In this document: positions 16,376-25,760 of the stretch, piece after piece
Layout of the letters: each line of letters begins with the position of its first letter
Position numbering within the stretch: the stretch's first letter is position 1
Assembly (NCBI GenBank): GCA_019459325.1
Contig: JAIBFA010000070.1
Span: forward strand, 1-36,189
From: Thiobacillus sp.
Lineage (GTDB): Bacteria; Pseudomonadota; Gammaproteobacteria; Burkholderiales; Thiobacillaceae
Length of the DNA stretch: 36,189 nucleotides
Direction: 5' to 3'
The notes under the pieces: model-generated
The model's database searches: none
What the model saw: only the letters and a program-made list of their open reading frames with translations
What the model was told of the DNA's origin: nothing
Made by a program: the position numbers and the translations under genes

Positions 16376-17622
16376 TTGCCCACAAGCCCCGGTTGGCTGG
16401 CCGCCGCACCCGTGATGCTGTCAAACGCCTGCAGCAACTGCGCCACGCGTCTGTCCCACTGATTGCCCCGGGCGTACTCGATGATCGCGGCGCGATCCCA
16501 GTTCTTGTCGAGTGCGGCATGCAGCGCGCGCTGCAGGGCGGCCGCATCGCCAAACGGCACGATGCTGCCGAGTTCGGCGCGGCAGACCACTTCGGCATTG
16601 CCGCCGACATCGGTGGTGACGACTGGCAGGCCGCAGGCCATGGCCTCGAGAAACACATTGGCCCAGCCTTCGTTGCGGGTGGCGAGCACAAACACATCGG
16701 ATGCGGACAGCGGCCATTTGAGCTCGTCCGACGGCATGGCGCCGAGGAAATGCACGCTCCCGGCGAGCCCCAGCCGCGCCACCTGGGCGGTCAGTTCGGC
16801 GCGATTGTCGCCCTCGGGGCTGGCACCGCCCACGATGAGGTAATGCAGATCGGGGTGATGCTCGATGAGCGCCGGCAGGCAGTCGATCACGCGCTGCATG
16901 CCCTTGCGCTCGACCAGCCCGCCTACCGAGATCAGCACCTTCGCGTTTTCCGGAAGTTGGAAGCGCGCGCGTGCGGAGGCACGGTCGACCGGATGGAAGC
17001 GCGCCGTATCGACGCCGTTGCCGACGACTTCCGTTTTCTCAGCAGCCACGCCGAGTTCGAGCGCCAGCCGGCGCAGGGAGTCGGACACGGAAAATACCCG
17101 GGCTGCGGCTTCAAGCGTGCGCGACAGTCGCGCACGCAGCGCAGGCTGTCTGCTGTGCGGCACTTCGGTTCCGCGCAGGGTGATGGTTACCGGCAGGTCG
17201 AGCCAGCGCCCCAGCCGGATCGCGGCTTCGCCGTCCGGGTAGGCAAAGTGGGCGTCAATCAGGCGCGCACCCTGCCGCTTCAGCCGCCGCATCAACCAGA
17301 AACTCGCCAGCGCCATCGACCAGCCGTCGAACTGGCGCAAGAGGCCGGGAACCGATAGAAAACGCGGGTGATACACACGGATGCCGTGCTGGATCTCCAG
17401 TGCCGCAGCTTGCGGACGGTAGCTGGGACGCAGCAGGCGGATCAGCGACTGCCCGGGAAACCACGGCTGCGGCGAGACGACGACAAGCGGCCGTTGTTCG
17501 GCGACGCGGAACATGCGTTCGCGGATGAACAGGCCCGCACCGGGGCGCGCCGCGCTGGGGAAAAGCGAGCTGAACACGACCAGGTCGATGCGGGCCGATT
17601 CGGCAGGGCGATGCTCAGCCAA
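16372..17622 (-). CDS. Glycosyltransferase family 4 (GT-B), TTG start
   Basis: A 416-residue GT-B glycosyltransferase. IDLVVFSSLFPSAARPGAGLFIRER forms the first strand and glycine loop, VSVGGLVERKGMQRVI-like residues open the C-domain, and NEGWANVFLEAMACGLP is the E-x7-E signature. I place the start at TTG 17622: a perfect GGAGG at 17633-17629 sits six bases upstream and the preceding gene stops at 17615, an 8-base overlap. The ATG at 17667 would give a 53-base overlap and a non-homologous leader. The 3' end overlaps the CapK-like gene by four bases. It does not match the named XrtA-specific glycosyltransferase families as closely as its neighbour does. Sugar unknown. Confidence 0.85.
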   Translation of the reverse strand: MAEHRPAESARIDLVVFSSLFPSAARPGAGLFIRERMFRVAEQRPLVVVSPQPWFPGQSLIRLLRPSYRPQAAALEIQHGIRVYHPRFLSVPGLLRQFDGWSMALASFWLMRRLKRQGARLIDAHFAYPDGEAAIRLGRWLDLPVTITLRGTEVPHSRQPALRARLSRTLEAAARVFSVSDSLRRLALELGVAAEKTEVVGNGVDTARFHPVDRASARARFQLPENAKVLISVGGLVERKGMQRVIDCLPALIEHHPDLHYLIVGGASPEGDNRAELTAQVARLGLAGSVHFLGAMPSDELKWPLSASDVFVLATRNEGWANVFLEAMACGLPVVTTDVGGNAEVVCRAELGSIVPFGDAAALQRALHAALDKNWDRAAIIEYARGNQWDRRVAQLLQAFDSITGAAASQPGLVGK

Positions 17623-18841
17623 GCGCGGCCTCCATACCCGGTTTGACGAGGCTACCGTAGACGCCATGGTAGCGCGCCACGCTGGCGACCCAGTTGCGCT
17701 CGGTTTCTACGAACTGGCGGCCGTTTTTCTTCATGCTGTCCCAGCCCTGTTCGAATTTCAGCAACGCCACCACCTTGCTGGCGAGGTCGCCGGCATTGCC
17801 GGCGTGGAAAAGCACGCCGGTCTTGCCGTCCTGGATCAGCTCCTTGTGGCCGCCAACGTCGGACGCCACCATCAGCCGTCCCTGCGCCATCGCTTCCAGC
17901 GGCTTCAGGGGCGTAACCAGCTCGGTCAGCCGCATCGGATGGCGCGCGTAGACCAGCACGTCGATCAGGTCGTAATAGCGGTTGACCTCTGCGTGCGGCA
18001 CGCGCCCGGCGAACACCACGCGGTCTTTCAGGTCGAGCGCCATCACTTGCTGCTTCAGGGCCGTATCCTGCGGGCCGCCGCCGACCAGCAATATCTTCAC
18101 GTCGGGCATCTGCTTCGCGATCGCCGGCAGCGCAGCGATCAGCAGATCCAGTCCTTCGTAGGCATAGAACGAGCCGATGAAGCCGAGCACCCGGCTGGTG
18201 CCGAGGCCGAGCTTCAGTTTCAGTTCGGAATCGGGCTTGCCGCCGACGCCGAACTGGTCGATGTCGACTGCGTTGGGGATGACGGTGATCTTGCTCGGCG
18301 GGATGCCGCGCTCGACGAGATCGTTGCGCAGGCCTTCGCAGATGACGGTAACGGCATCGGCGTTTTTCACCGCCCAGGTTTCCAGCGCGCGCGTAAGCTT
18401 GTAGCGCAGGCTGCCTTCCTGGGTGCTGCCGTGGTCGACTGCGGCGTCCTCCCAGAACGCGCGAATTTCATACACGACCGGAATGCCCAGCTTGCGGCCG
18501 ACGCGGATCGCCGGTACCGCATCGAGCACCGGCGAATGCGCGTGGATGACATCAGGCTGCAGTGCCTTCGCCACCTCCAGCAAACGTTTTTCAATCGCCC
18601 CCATCACCGCAAACGGATCGCCGCCCGGCAGTTTCGCGAGCAGGCCGGTAGGCTTAGGCGTGCGATAAAAATGCAGACCGTCGGCCTCTTCCTCCATCAC
18701 GCTGCAATTGATCTGCTTGGGGCCGGACAGGTGATAGGTCTCCCACCCCATTTTCCGCTGGTTGCGCAGGATCGCCGCGCTGCGGAAGGTGTAGCCGGAA
18801 TGCAGCGGCAGGGTATGGTCGAAGACGTGGAGAATCCTCAT
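17615..18841 (-). CDS. Exosortase A-system glycosyltransferase, TIGR04063 type
   Basis: A 408-residue GT4 protein. The N-terminus MRILHVFDHTLPLHSGYTFRSAAILRNQ closely matches the PEP-CTERM/XrtA glycosyltransferase family TIGR04063 as I know it. The donor domain runs from about GFIGSFYAYEGLDLL, with VALSDVGG-like residues (VASDVGGHKELI) near the active site and LKPLEAMAQGRLMV at the E-x7-E position. The ATG at 18841 overlaps the stop of the amidotransferase gene (ATGA), so the proteins are made together. It is probably a cytoplasmic enzyme adding one hexose to the lipid-linked repeat unit. Specific sugar unknown. Confidence 0.9.
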   Translation of the reverse strand: MRILHVFDHTLPLHSGYTFRSAAILRNQRKMGWETYHLSGPKQINCSVMEEEADGLHFYRTPKPTGLLAKLPGGDPFAVMGAIEKRLLEVAKALQPDVIHAHSPVLDAVPAIRVGRKLGIPVVYEIRAFWEDAAVDHGSTQEGSLRYKLTRALETWAVKNADAVTVICEGLRNDLVERGIPPSKITVIPNAVDIDQFGVGGKPDSELKLKLGLGTSRVLGFIGSFYAYEGLDLLIAALPAIAKQMPDVKILLVGGGPQDTALKQQVMALDLKDRVVFAGRVPHAEVNRYYDLIDVLVYARHPMRLTELVTPLKPLEAMAQGRLMVASDVGGHKELIQDGKTGVLFHAGNAGDLASKVVALLKFEQGWDSMKKNGRQFVETERNWVASVARYHGVYGSLVKPGMEAALG

Positions 18842-20757
18842 GCCGCCTGCCTTTCCGTCTCATCCATGCCCAGCACCTGGCCGAGGAAGGCATCGAACAT
18901 CAGCACCGTCCACAAAATCACCGAGTAATCGCGGCGCCCGGACTGGTGAGCCTCGACCACCTGGCGCAGGAAATCCAGGTTGAACAGGCCAGTCGAGGCC
19001 AAGCGTTCGCTCAGCACGACGCTGCGGATGGTGGCCGCGAGGGGGCCGCGGAACCAGGCCGCAAGGGGCACCGAGAAGCCCATTTTCTTGCGATACAGCA
19101 CGTCGTGCGGCAGATAGGGTTCCATCGATTTTTTCAGCAGGTACTTGCCCTCGGTGCCGCGCAGCTTGAGATCGGTGGGCAGCCCCGACACCCAGCCCAT
19201 CAGTTCGTGGTCGAGCAGCGGCTCGCGCACTTCGAGCGCATGCGCCATGCTGGCTCGGTCGACCTTGGTGAGGATGTCGCCGACCAGATAGGTTTTCATA
19301 TCGAGATACTGCACCAGCGACAGCGGGTCGTCGGTGGGCGCCACGGCAGCATGACGGCGCAGCACTTCCACCGCCTCGTAGCCCTGCAGCTCGCGCTTGA
19401 AGGCAGGCGAAAACAGCTGTTTTCTTTGCGCATCGGACAGCAACGAGACGCCGTGGAAATAGCCCTCGACGGTGTCGCGCGCCAGCGCCTCGAAGGTGGT
19501 CTTGGCGCGGAAGACTTTCGGTGCCCAGTCGGCCTTGGGGTACAGCTTGCCCAGCGCGCCGAACAGCGGACGCCGCAGCGCGAGCGGCATTACCGAACGC
19601 ATGCGCTCCTCGTAGCGGAACCAGCGGTAGCGGCGATAGCCGGCGAAATGCTCGTCGCCGCCGTCGCCTGACAGCGCGACCTTCACGTGCTTCCTCGCCA
19701 GTTCGCATACCCGGTAGGTCGGCAGCGCGGACGAGTCGGCGTAGGGTTCGTCGTACACCTGGGCGAGCTTGCCGACCAGGCTGAAATCGTTTGAGGCAAC
19801 GGTTTCGACGTGGTGCTGCGTACGGTAGCGGTCGGCCACCTGCTGCGCGAATTCGATTTCGTTGAAGGCCGGGTCGTCGAATCCGATCGAACAGGTATTC
19901 ACGGGGGTGGCCGACTGCGTCGCCATCATCGCCACCACCGCGCTGGAATCGACGCCCCCTGACAGGAATGCGCCCAGCGGCACGTCGGCGATCATGCGCA
20001 GGCGTACCGATTCCTTCATGCGCTCGACCAGCTCGTCCATCGCGCTGGCCTCGTCCTTCACCCCAACGGGCGTGAACGGCATGTCCCAATACTGCTTCGG
20101 CAGCGCGCGCGTCTGTCCGCGTTTCAGCGTGAGCGTGAAGCCCGGCGGCAGCTTGTGGGCGCGCTTGAAAATGGTGCGTGGCTCGGGCACATAGCCGTAG
20201 GCAAAGTATTCCTCGACCGCCAGCGGATCGATGTCGCGCGCCAGGCTGGGATGCACCATCAGCGACTTCAGCTCCGAGCCGAAAATGAATTCTCCCGTGT
20301 CGAGGAAGGCGTAGTACAGGGGTTTGACGCCGAAACGGTCGCGCACCACGAACAGCGTTTCCTGCTTGCGGTCCCACAGCGCGAACGCAAACATGCCGCG
20401 AAAGCGCGCGACACAGGCTTCACCCCAGGCCTCCCAGGCGTGGACGATGACTTCGGTATCGGAATGGGTGCGGAAGACATGTCCGAGCGCCTCGAGTTCG
20501 GGCACCAGTTCCTGGAAGTTGTAGATTTCGCCGTTGAACACCACGACGACCGAGCCGTCCTCGTTGAACAGCGGCTGCTGGCCGGTCGACAGATCGATGA
20601 TGGACAGCCGTCGGTGCCCCAGCCCCACGCCCGGTTCCAGATGCAGGCCGCCTTCGTCGGGACCGCGGTGGGACTGGGTTTCGTTCATACGATGCAGCAG
20701 CTCGCGCGATATCTCGTTCACGCCGCTGGTATCGAAAATGCCGGTGATGCCGCACAT
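18838..20757 (-). CDS. Exosortase A-system amidotransferase (asparagine synthetase family)
   Basis: A 639-residue AsnB-type amidotransferase of the TIGR03108 type. The glutaminase domain is intact: Cys2 in MCGITGIFD, RGPDEGG (residues 31-37), NGEIYN (75-80) and SDTE (99-102). The synthetase domain carries SGGVDSS at 266-272, CSIGFDDPAFNE, LSGDGGDEHFAGYRRY and EPLLDHELM. It should hydrolyse glutamine and pass ammonia to an adenylated carboxylate. In this setting a uronic acid or amino-acid substituent of the exopolysaccharide is the likely acceptor, by inference. It is coupled downstream to the TIGR04063-type transferase by an ATGA overlap and separated by 45 bases from the TIGR03088-type transferase upstream. 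Contrast the Cys-less paralogue at 9357. Confidence 0.93.
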   Translation of the reverse strand: MCGITGIFDTSGVNEISRELLHRMNETQSHRGPDEGGLHLEPGVGLGHRRLSIIDLSTGQQPLFNEDGSVVVVFNGEIYNFQELVPELEALGHVFRTHSDTEVIVHAWEAWGEACVARFRGMFAFALWDRKQETLFVVRDRFGVKPLYYAFLDTGEFIFGSELKSLMVHPSLARDIDPLAVEEYFAYGYVPEPRTIFKRAHKLPPGFTLTLKRGQTRALPKQYWDMPFTPVGVKDEASAMDELVERMKESVRLRMIADVPLGAFLSGGVDSSAVVAMMATQSATPVNTCSIGFDDPAFNEIEFAQQVADRYRTQHHVETVASNDFSLVGKLAQVYDEPYADSSALPTYRVCELARKHVKVALSGDGGDEHFAGYRRYRWFRYEERMRSVMPLALRRPLFGALGKLYPKADWAPKVFRAKTTFEALARDTVEGYFHGVSLLSDAQRKQLFSPAFKRELQGYEAVEVLRRHAAVAPTDDPLSLVQYLDMKTYLVGDILTKVDRASMAHALEVREPLLDHELMGWVSGLPTDLKLRGTEGKYLLKKSMEPYLPHDVLYRKKMGFSVPLAAWFRGPLAATIRSVVLSERLASTGLFNLDFLRQVVEAHQSGRRDYSVILWTVLMFDAFLGQVLGMDETERQAA

Positions 20758-20802
20758 AGTTGTTCTAGTCCCTGTCGATTTTTCAGGCTGCCTGACGGTG
20801 CC

Positions 20803-21927
20803 TCAGCGCCAACGCCCCAGCGTCTGATCGTATACCGTGGCATAGGCCTCGGCCATGACCGGAATACTGAAGCGCTGCTCCGCCTGTTGCCGTGCGTTCC
20901 CGCCATGCTCGGCAATGCGCGCCGGCGCATCCAGATACCCCAGCAAGGCCTGTGCCATGCCGGCCACATCGCCTGGCTGAACCAGCGTGCCGTTGACGCC
21001 TTCTTCCACCAGTTCGACGTTGCCGCCCACCGCGGTGGCGATCACCGGCAGCCCGCTCGCCAGCGCTTCCAGGATGGTGTTGGAGATGCCCTCGTTTTTG
21101 GAGGGCAGCACGAATACATCGAACACCTGCATGATGTCCGCAATATCGTGGCGCTCGCCCGGCAGCCAGGCCAGATGCGCCAGGCCTGCGCCCTGCAGCA
21201 GATCAAGACAGGTTGCGCGCGCGGGGCCCTCGCCCACGATGACCAGCCGCGCACGCTCGGCGCGTTCTGGCTGCTGGCGCATCAAGTGGATGAAGGCACT
21301 GGTAAGCAGGGGGTAATCCTTGACCTCGACCATGCGCCCCACGGAGCCGAACACGATGCTCTCGGGATGGGCGAACGCTGGCCGCGGGCCCACGCGCGGG
21401 TGGAACTTTGCGCTGTCGACGCCATTGTAGATATGGTGCAACTTGCGCGGCGGCACGCGGATGGCCAGGCGCAGCCAGGTTTCCAGGTCCTGGCTGACGG
21501 CAATGTAGTTCGACACGAAAGGCCGGGCGGCACGACGCAGCAGATTGTATTTCCAGTTTTGGCCATAGAGGTCGAACACATCGCGCCCGTGCTCGCCGTG
21601 CACCGTGGCACGGATGCCGGCGGCGGCGGCGACGAACTGCGCCTCCAGCGCGGCCAGATTGCGGGTGTGCACCAGATCGGGCTTGAGCCGGCGCAACAGT
21701 TTCCACAGCCGCACTGCCCAGCCGAGGCCATGGCCCGGTGCGCGATGCAGCGCATGGAATGCGACCGGTTGCGCGGTAATGCGGTGGCGGAAATCGCTGT
21801 AATCGGTGAGCGCCACCACGGTGTGCCGGTAGCGCTCGGGGGGCAAGGCATTGAACAGGTTGACCATGCCGTTTTCCATGCCGCCGGTATCGAAGCGGTG
21901 TACGACATGCACGATGTGTGCGGTCAC
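20803..21927 (-). CDS. Exosortase A-system glycosyltransferase, TIGR03088 type
   Basis: A 374-residue GT4 protein. HIVHVVHRFDTGGMENGMVNL at the N-terminus and HTRNLAALEAQFVAA match the XrtA-associated TIGR03088 family as I know it. The donor domain starts at about FGSVGRMVEVKDYPLL. KNEGISNTILEALASGLPVIA is the E-x7-E segment, followed by TAVGGNVELVEEG. The ATG at 21927 overlaps the exosortase stop by four bases (ATGA), making this one of the gene pairs tied directly to xrtA. Cytoplasmic, probably adding a sugar to the lipid-linked glycan. Specificity unknown. Confidence 0.92.
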   Translation of the reverse strand: MTAHIVHVVHRFDTGGMENGMVNLFNALPPERYRHTVVALTDYSDFRHRITAQPVAFHALHRAPGHGLGWAVRLWKLLRRLKPDLVHTRNLAALEAQFVAAAAGIRATVHGEHGRDVFDLYGQNWKYNLLRRAARPFVSNYIAVSQDLETWLRLAIRVPPRKLHHIYNGVDSAKFHPRVGPRPAFAHPESIVFGSVGRMVEVKDYPLLTSAFIHLMRQQPERAERARLVIVGEGPARATCLDLLQGAGLAHLAWLPGERHDIADIMQVFDVFVLPSKNEGISNTILEALASGLPVIATAVGGNVELVEEGVNGTLVQPGDVAGMAQALLGYLDAPARIAEHGGNARQQAEQRFSIPVMAEAYATVYDQTLGRWR

Positions 21928-23471
21928 TGCCCGTCAACCTGGTCGAGCGTATGTCCGATGGTGGGCTCCATGTCGGCGGCAAAACGCGCCAGGAGGGCGA
22001 CCGCAGCCTCGCGTTCCGGCTCCTCGTAGGGCGTGGCGATCAGCACCGACAGGCCGTCGTCGCGCTGCAGCCGCACCCGGTCGAACGCCAGGATCAGCTT
22101 GGCGGCATGATCATTGACGACAGGCCGCTGGTTGATCAGGTTCCACTGCCATACCAGCAGACGCTGGCCGTTGCTGCCGCGCAATTTGGCCTGCCGGACC
22201 TGGCGCGATGCCCCCCCCATCTCCACCGTGACGATGCTTTCGCCCACGTTCGACCAGGCCGGATCCTTCTGTCGGATCATGAAATTCTGCGAGTTGATGA
22301 GCTCGGCATCCTGCCGCTGGGTGACGTAATAATTGAGCTCCAGCAGCACGTTGTGCCCAGCTTGCGCATAGGGCTGGCGCAGCTGGCGGTCGGCGCCAAC
22401 CCAGTGCGGCACCCAGGTGGTGAAAGGCTCGGCAGGTTGCCAGCCGCCCTGTGCCTCGACCTGTAATTCGGGCATGGCCGGCAGCGGACGCGCCTTGAGC
22501 CAGCCGGCGTACGCCGGCCACAGGCCCGCGACCAGCAGCAAAACGACTGCCATCGGCAGGATCGGACGTGCCTTCGACGTACCTGCAGGCGGCGCAAGCG
22601 GCCTTTCAACCACGGGCTCGGGCTGGTCATCCTCGCGCCAGAAGCTGCCGATCCAGAACAGCAACAGCATGACCAGGCCAAAAAACGCCCAGCCGTAAAT
22701 GTAGTGATCGACGCCGAGCGCCAGTTTCATATCGGACAGGTGGGCGATCATCACGATCATGTAGGCACGCCCGCTGTTGGCGAAGACCGGCACGACGAGG
22801 GCGGCTATCGAAAACAGCAGGCGCCGTTTCCACGAACGGTAGGTGAGGTAGGCATACAGCACACCGAGCGTGACCGAGGCGATCAGATAGCGCAGGCCGG
22901 AGCAGCCTTCGACGACCGACCAGTCGCCGCTGGGAATGCTGAAAAACATGCCTTCGCGGTACACCGGGATGCCGGTGGCCTGCAACATCGCCACGGTGAA
23001 ATCGGCGGTCACGCCCATCAGCGGCTGGATCAGGAATTCGCCCACCGGCACCGCGAAAAACAGGAACATCAGCGGAAAGAACGCTGCCCAGACAAACGTC
23101 CAGCCGAGCAGCGTCCACACGGCTGCAATCAGCATGGCGATGAATGCATACTGTGCGACGACGTTGACGCTGCCCGCATCGGCCAGCAGCCAGCCTGCGC
23201 CAGCGGCCGCCAGCAGCAACAGCCCGCGCAGGTCGGGACGCGGCTGCACTCGCGCCAGCTCATCGCGCTGGCGCCAGATCAGCCAGGCGCTGATGGGGAA
23301 AATGAGATAGCCGTGAGTGAAGGTTTCCGAGCGATCCCACACTTCAACCATCGAATAGAGCGTCGGCCAGAACACCCCGGCCAGAACCAGCAGGACGCCG
23401 AGGGTCAGCGCACCGGGTAGCAGCCATCCGCTACGCGGGGCGACGGGTAGGGTATCGGGCAGTGCGCTCAT
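21924..23471 (-). CDS. xrtA: Exosortase A fused to an EpsI-type domain
   Basis: A 515-residue protein. The first ~280 residues are a polytopic membrane protease with about eight hydrophobic segments. The cysteine-protease-like triad is visible as VVEGCSGLRYL (Cys190), FANSGRAYMIV (Arg235) and MIAHLSD (His244). The rest is an EpsI-type domain: one membrane segment (PMAVVLLLVAGLWPAYAG) and a periplasmic part with WVGADRQLRQ and LELNYYVTQRQ. XrtA cleaves the C-terminal PEP-CTERM signal of secreted proteins and probably transfers them to a cell-surface partner. The ATG at 23471 overlaps the stop of the TIGR03087-type gene (ATGA) and is preferred over an upstream TTG at 23480. No PEP-CTERM protein is encoded in this window. 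Confidence 0.95.
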   Translation of the reverse strand: MSALPDTLPVAPRSGWLLPGALTLGVLLVLAGVFWPTLYSMVEVWDRSETFTHGYLIFPISAWLIWRQRDELARVQPRPDLRGLLLLAAAGAGWLLADAGSVNVVAQYAFIAMLIAAVWTLLGWTFVWAAFFPLMFLFFAVPVGEFLIQPLMGVTADFTVAMLQATGIPVYREGMFFSIPSGDWSVVEGCSGLRYLIASVTLGVLYAYLTYRSWKRRLLFSIAALVVPVFANSGRAYMIVMIAHLSDMKLALGVDHYIYGWAFFGLVMLLLFWIGSFWREDDQPEPVVERPLAPPAGTSKARPILPMAVVLLLVAGLWPAYAGWLKARPLPAMPELQVEAQGGWQPAEPFTTWVPHWVGADRQLRQPYAQAGHNVLLELNYYVTQRQDAELINSQNFMIRQKDPAWSNVGESIVTVEMGGASRQVRQAKLRGSNGQRLLVWQWNLINQRPVVNDHAAKLILAFDRVRLQRDDGLSVLIATPYEEPEREAAVALLARFAADMEPTIGHTLDQVDGQ

Positions 23472-24694
23472 GCGGGGCAAGTCTCCAGAACCAGGGCTGC
23501 GGCAGGCGCCGCTTCAAACAGGGGATCGATCGCCGCAAGATTGCGGGCCCAATCGTAATGCGCCAGGATGCACTCGCGCGCCGGCGCGGCGGACGAAGGG
23601 GTCTGCCATTGGGCTACGACGGCAGCGGCAAACTCGGCTTCGCCCTGCGCCAGGATGAAATCGCGTCCGGCCTCAGCGCGGATACCTTCGGCGGCCTGGG
23701 CGCTGGCAACGACGGGCCGAGCCATCGCCATTGCTTCGAGCACCTTGTTCTGCACGCCGCGCGCGATCCTGAGTGGCGCCACCGCACAGACGGCATGGGC
23801 GAGCCAGGGTCGCACGTCGGGCACGCTGCCCGTAACCACGACGCCCGGCTGCCGCGCCAGCGCGAGAACGGCTTCAGTGGGCCGACTGCCGACGATGGTG
23901 AACTGCGCGTTCGGCAGCGCATCGCGCACGGCAGGAAAAATCCGCTCGGCAAACCAGTTGACCGCGTCGACATTCGGCCAGTAGTCCATGGCGCCGGTGA
24001 ACACCACGCCCTGCACGTCGGGCGCATACGGGTTGGGATAGTCGCGCGCCGGCGAAAAATAGTCGGCATCGACGCCGTTCTCGAACGCACCAATCTTGTG
24101 CCGCGCAGCGGGCACGCGCTGCTGCAGCAGCGCGGCCTCGTCCGCCGACACCAGCAGCGTGGCGTCGAAATCCTGTGCCACCCGCGCCTCCCATTCCGCC
24201 AGCCTGCGGCCTTCGCGGGCATACACCCAGGACAGCGGCCAGCGTTGCGTCGGCGCGTACTGCGTCCATTTGTCGGAATCGACATCGACCATGTCGAGGA
24301 CGCGGCGGACAAGCCCTGCCGGCATGAACTGCGCCATTGCCGATGAAAACGCCAGCCCGCGCGTCGCTTTGCCGCTGGCGGCCAACTCGGTGGCCCAGCG
24401 CCTGAATTCGCCGTTGCGGTAATACGGCAGCGTCAGTGCCTCGCCCGTCAGCAGACCGGTCAGGCTCGCCAGCTTCGCCCGGCGCGGATGCAGGGACAGC
24501 AGCTTGATCGATGCGCAATAAGGTTTCAACGCGTCCCGGTATTGCCAGTCGTCGGGATCGTCGACGAAGGCGCCGAGATGGATTTCATAGCGCGCGCTCA
24601 GATGCCGCAGCAGATGAAACGAGCGGATCTTGTCGCCCTTGTTGGGCGGAAACGGGATGCGATGTGCAAGAAACAGCAGCCCTTCCACATTCAC
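23468..24694 (-). CDS. Exosortase A-system glycosyltransferase, TIGR03087 type
   Basis: A 408-residue glycosyltransferase. LLFLAHRIPFPPNKGDKIRSFHLLRHL near the N-terminus, the DMVDVDSDKWTQYA segment and VVFTGAMDYWPNVDAVNWF are characteristic of the XrtA-associated TIGR03087 family (recalled). It is GT-B like, with the donor-site segment VQNKVLEAMAMARPVVAS replacing a canonical E-x7-E motif. It starts at GTG 24694, overlapping the FemAB-like stop (GTGA), and ends in an ATGA overlap with xrtA. Cytoplasmic; substrate unknown. Confidence 0.92.
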   Translation of the reverse strand: MNVEGLLFLAHRIPFPPNKGDKIRSFHLLRHLSARYEIHLGAFVDDPDDWQYRDALKPYCASIKLLSLHPRRAKLASLTGLLTGEALTLPYYRNGEFRRWATELAASGKATRGLAFSSAMAQFMPAGLVRRVLDMVDVDSDKWTQYAPTQRWPLSWVYAREGRRLAEWEARVAQDFDATLLVSADEAALLQQRVPAARHKIGAFENGVDADYFSPARDYPNPYAPDVQGVVFTGAMDYWPNVDAVNWFAERIFPAVRDALPNAQFTIVGSRPTEAVLALARQPGVVVTGSVPDVRPWLAHAVCAVAPLRIARGVQNKVLEAMAMARPVVASAQAAEGIRAEAGRDFILAQGEAEFAAAVVAQWQTPSSAAPARECILAHYDWARNLAAIDPLFEAAPAAALVLETCPA

Positions 24695-25758
24695 CCCAGA
24701 TTCTTGACGATATGCGGCCCGATGGCATTGGCGAGCGCCAGCGGCATTTTTTTCCAGGTCTGGATGAACAGGCGATATTTGGGGTTGAGCGGATTGATCT
24801 CCGGAACCGTCGTGTCCGTCACCAGAAAATATTCGTAATACAGTGGCGTCGGCTCGAAGCCCCAGTTCTTCTTGAAATCGAACGAGCCGGTGCCGCGCTT
24901 GCTGCGGCCGAAGTCGAACACCTTCAGTCCGCGTTCGCAGGCACGCCGCATCAAGTCCCAGTACATGAAGTCGTTGCCGGCGACCGCGCGCGCCGCGTCG
25001 GTGCCGCCACCGTAGTACGGCAGCACCTCGTCGCGAAAGTAAAACGACATCACGCTGGCGATCACGTCGCTCTTCAGCGTAATGGTGAGCACTTCGCAGT
25101 CGTCGCCGAACTCGTCCTTCAGCAAGCGAAAGAATTTGCGCGAGAAGACCGGCGTGCCGAGCCGGTGCACGCTCGCCGAATAGGCCTGGAAAAAGCGCGT
25201 GGTGTCGGCGTCGATTTCGCCCACCAGCCCGGCCTTGATGCCTTTGCGCACCATCGCGCGCTGCTTGCGCGGGATGGCGTTCATATTGGCCTCGATATCG
25301 GGTTCGATGGCCTTCTTGAAGGTGACGTACAGGTCCTTGGTCGGCCAGTGCGCGTGCTGCGCGGTCTGGTTGCGGTATTCGAGCGCGCCGACCCCAAGCT
25401 TTTGGGCAAGGGCATGCGCCGCTTCGTCGAGCGCGCGATACGCAGCGTCGTGGTCGGCGAGGATGCCGCCATAGGCGCAGAAGGGCAGCGAACCGAGGCT
25501 GTGGCCGAACAGCCGGCTTTTGATCTCGGCCAGTGGCAGTACGCCCACCACCTCGCCGCCGCGCTCGGCCAGCAGAAAATGCGTGCGGTGGCCGAACGCA
25601 TCCTCGATAACGCGCTTCCAGCCGGCGCGATGGAAGAAGGTCGCGTCCGGATGCGCGTTCACATAGGCGTCCCAGCGCGCGAGACCGGAGGCTTCGAGGG
25701 AATGAACCGCGACTTCAGCCGCAACGGCATCGGATACGGCGAGGGGTTCAGCTTGCAT
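24691..25758 (-). CDS. FemAB-like protein, exosortase A-associated
   Basis: A 355-residue GNAT-fold protein of the FemAB type (TIGR03019-like). WDAYVNAHPDATFFHRAGWKRVIEDAF and PRKQRAMVRKGIKAGL are typical, as are the C-terminal GGGTDAARAVAGNDFMYWDLMRRACERG and DFGRSKRGTGSFDFKKNWGFEP. FemAB enzymes pass amino acids from aminoacyl-tRNA to a glycan or peptide acceptor; here the acceptor is probably the exopolysaccharide repeat, by inference. The start is ATG 25758, two bases after the deacetylase stop; the frame extends further upstream but would overlap that gene. No signal peptide, so cytoplasmic. Confidence 0.91.
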   Translation of the reverse strand: MQAEPLAVSDAVAAEVAVHSLEASGLARWDAYVNAHPDATFFHRAGWKRVIEDAFGHRTHFLLAERGGEVVGVLPLAEIKSRLFGHSLGSLPFCAYGGILADHDAAYRALDEAAHALAQKLGVGALEYRNQTAQHAHWPTKDLYVTFKKAIEPDIEANMNAIPRKQRAMVRKGIKAGLVGEIDADTTRFFQAYSASVHRLGTPVFSRKFFRLLKDEFGDDCEVLTITLKSDVIASVMSFYFRDEVLPYYGGGTDAARAVAGNDFMYWDLMRRACERGLKVFDFGRSKRGTGSFDFKKNWGFEPTPLYYEYFLVTDTTVPEINPLNPKYRLFIQTWKKMPLALANAIGPHIVKNLG

Positions 25759-25760
25759 GT

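Noticed and set aside
20780..20800. Inverted repeat TCAGG/CCTGA in the gap between the TIGR03088-type transferase and the amidotransferase
   Set aside because: The stem is only 5 bp and on the minus strand it is followed by A residues, not T, so it is not an intrinsic terminator for this operon.
20155..22029. 624-codon plus-strand open frame opposite the amidotransferase, glycosyltransferase and xrtA genes
   Set aside because: Opposes three recognisable proteins joined by coupled junctions; composition is typical of an antisense shadow.
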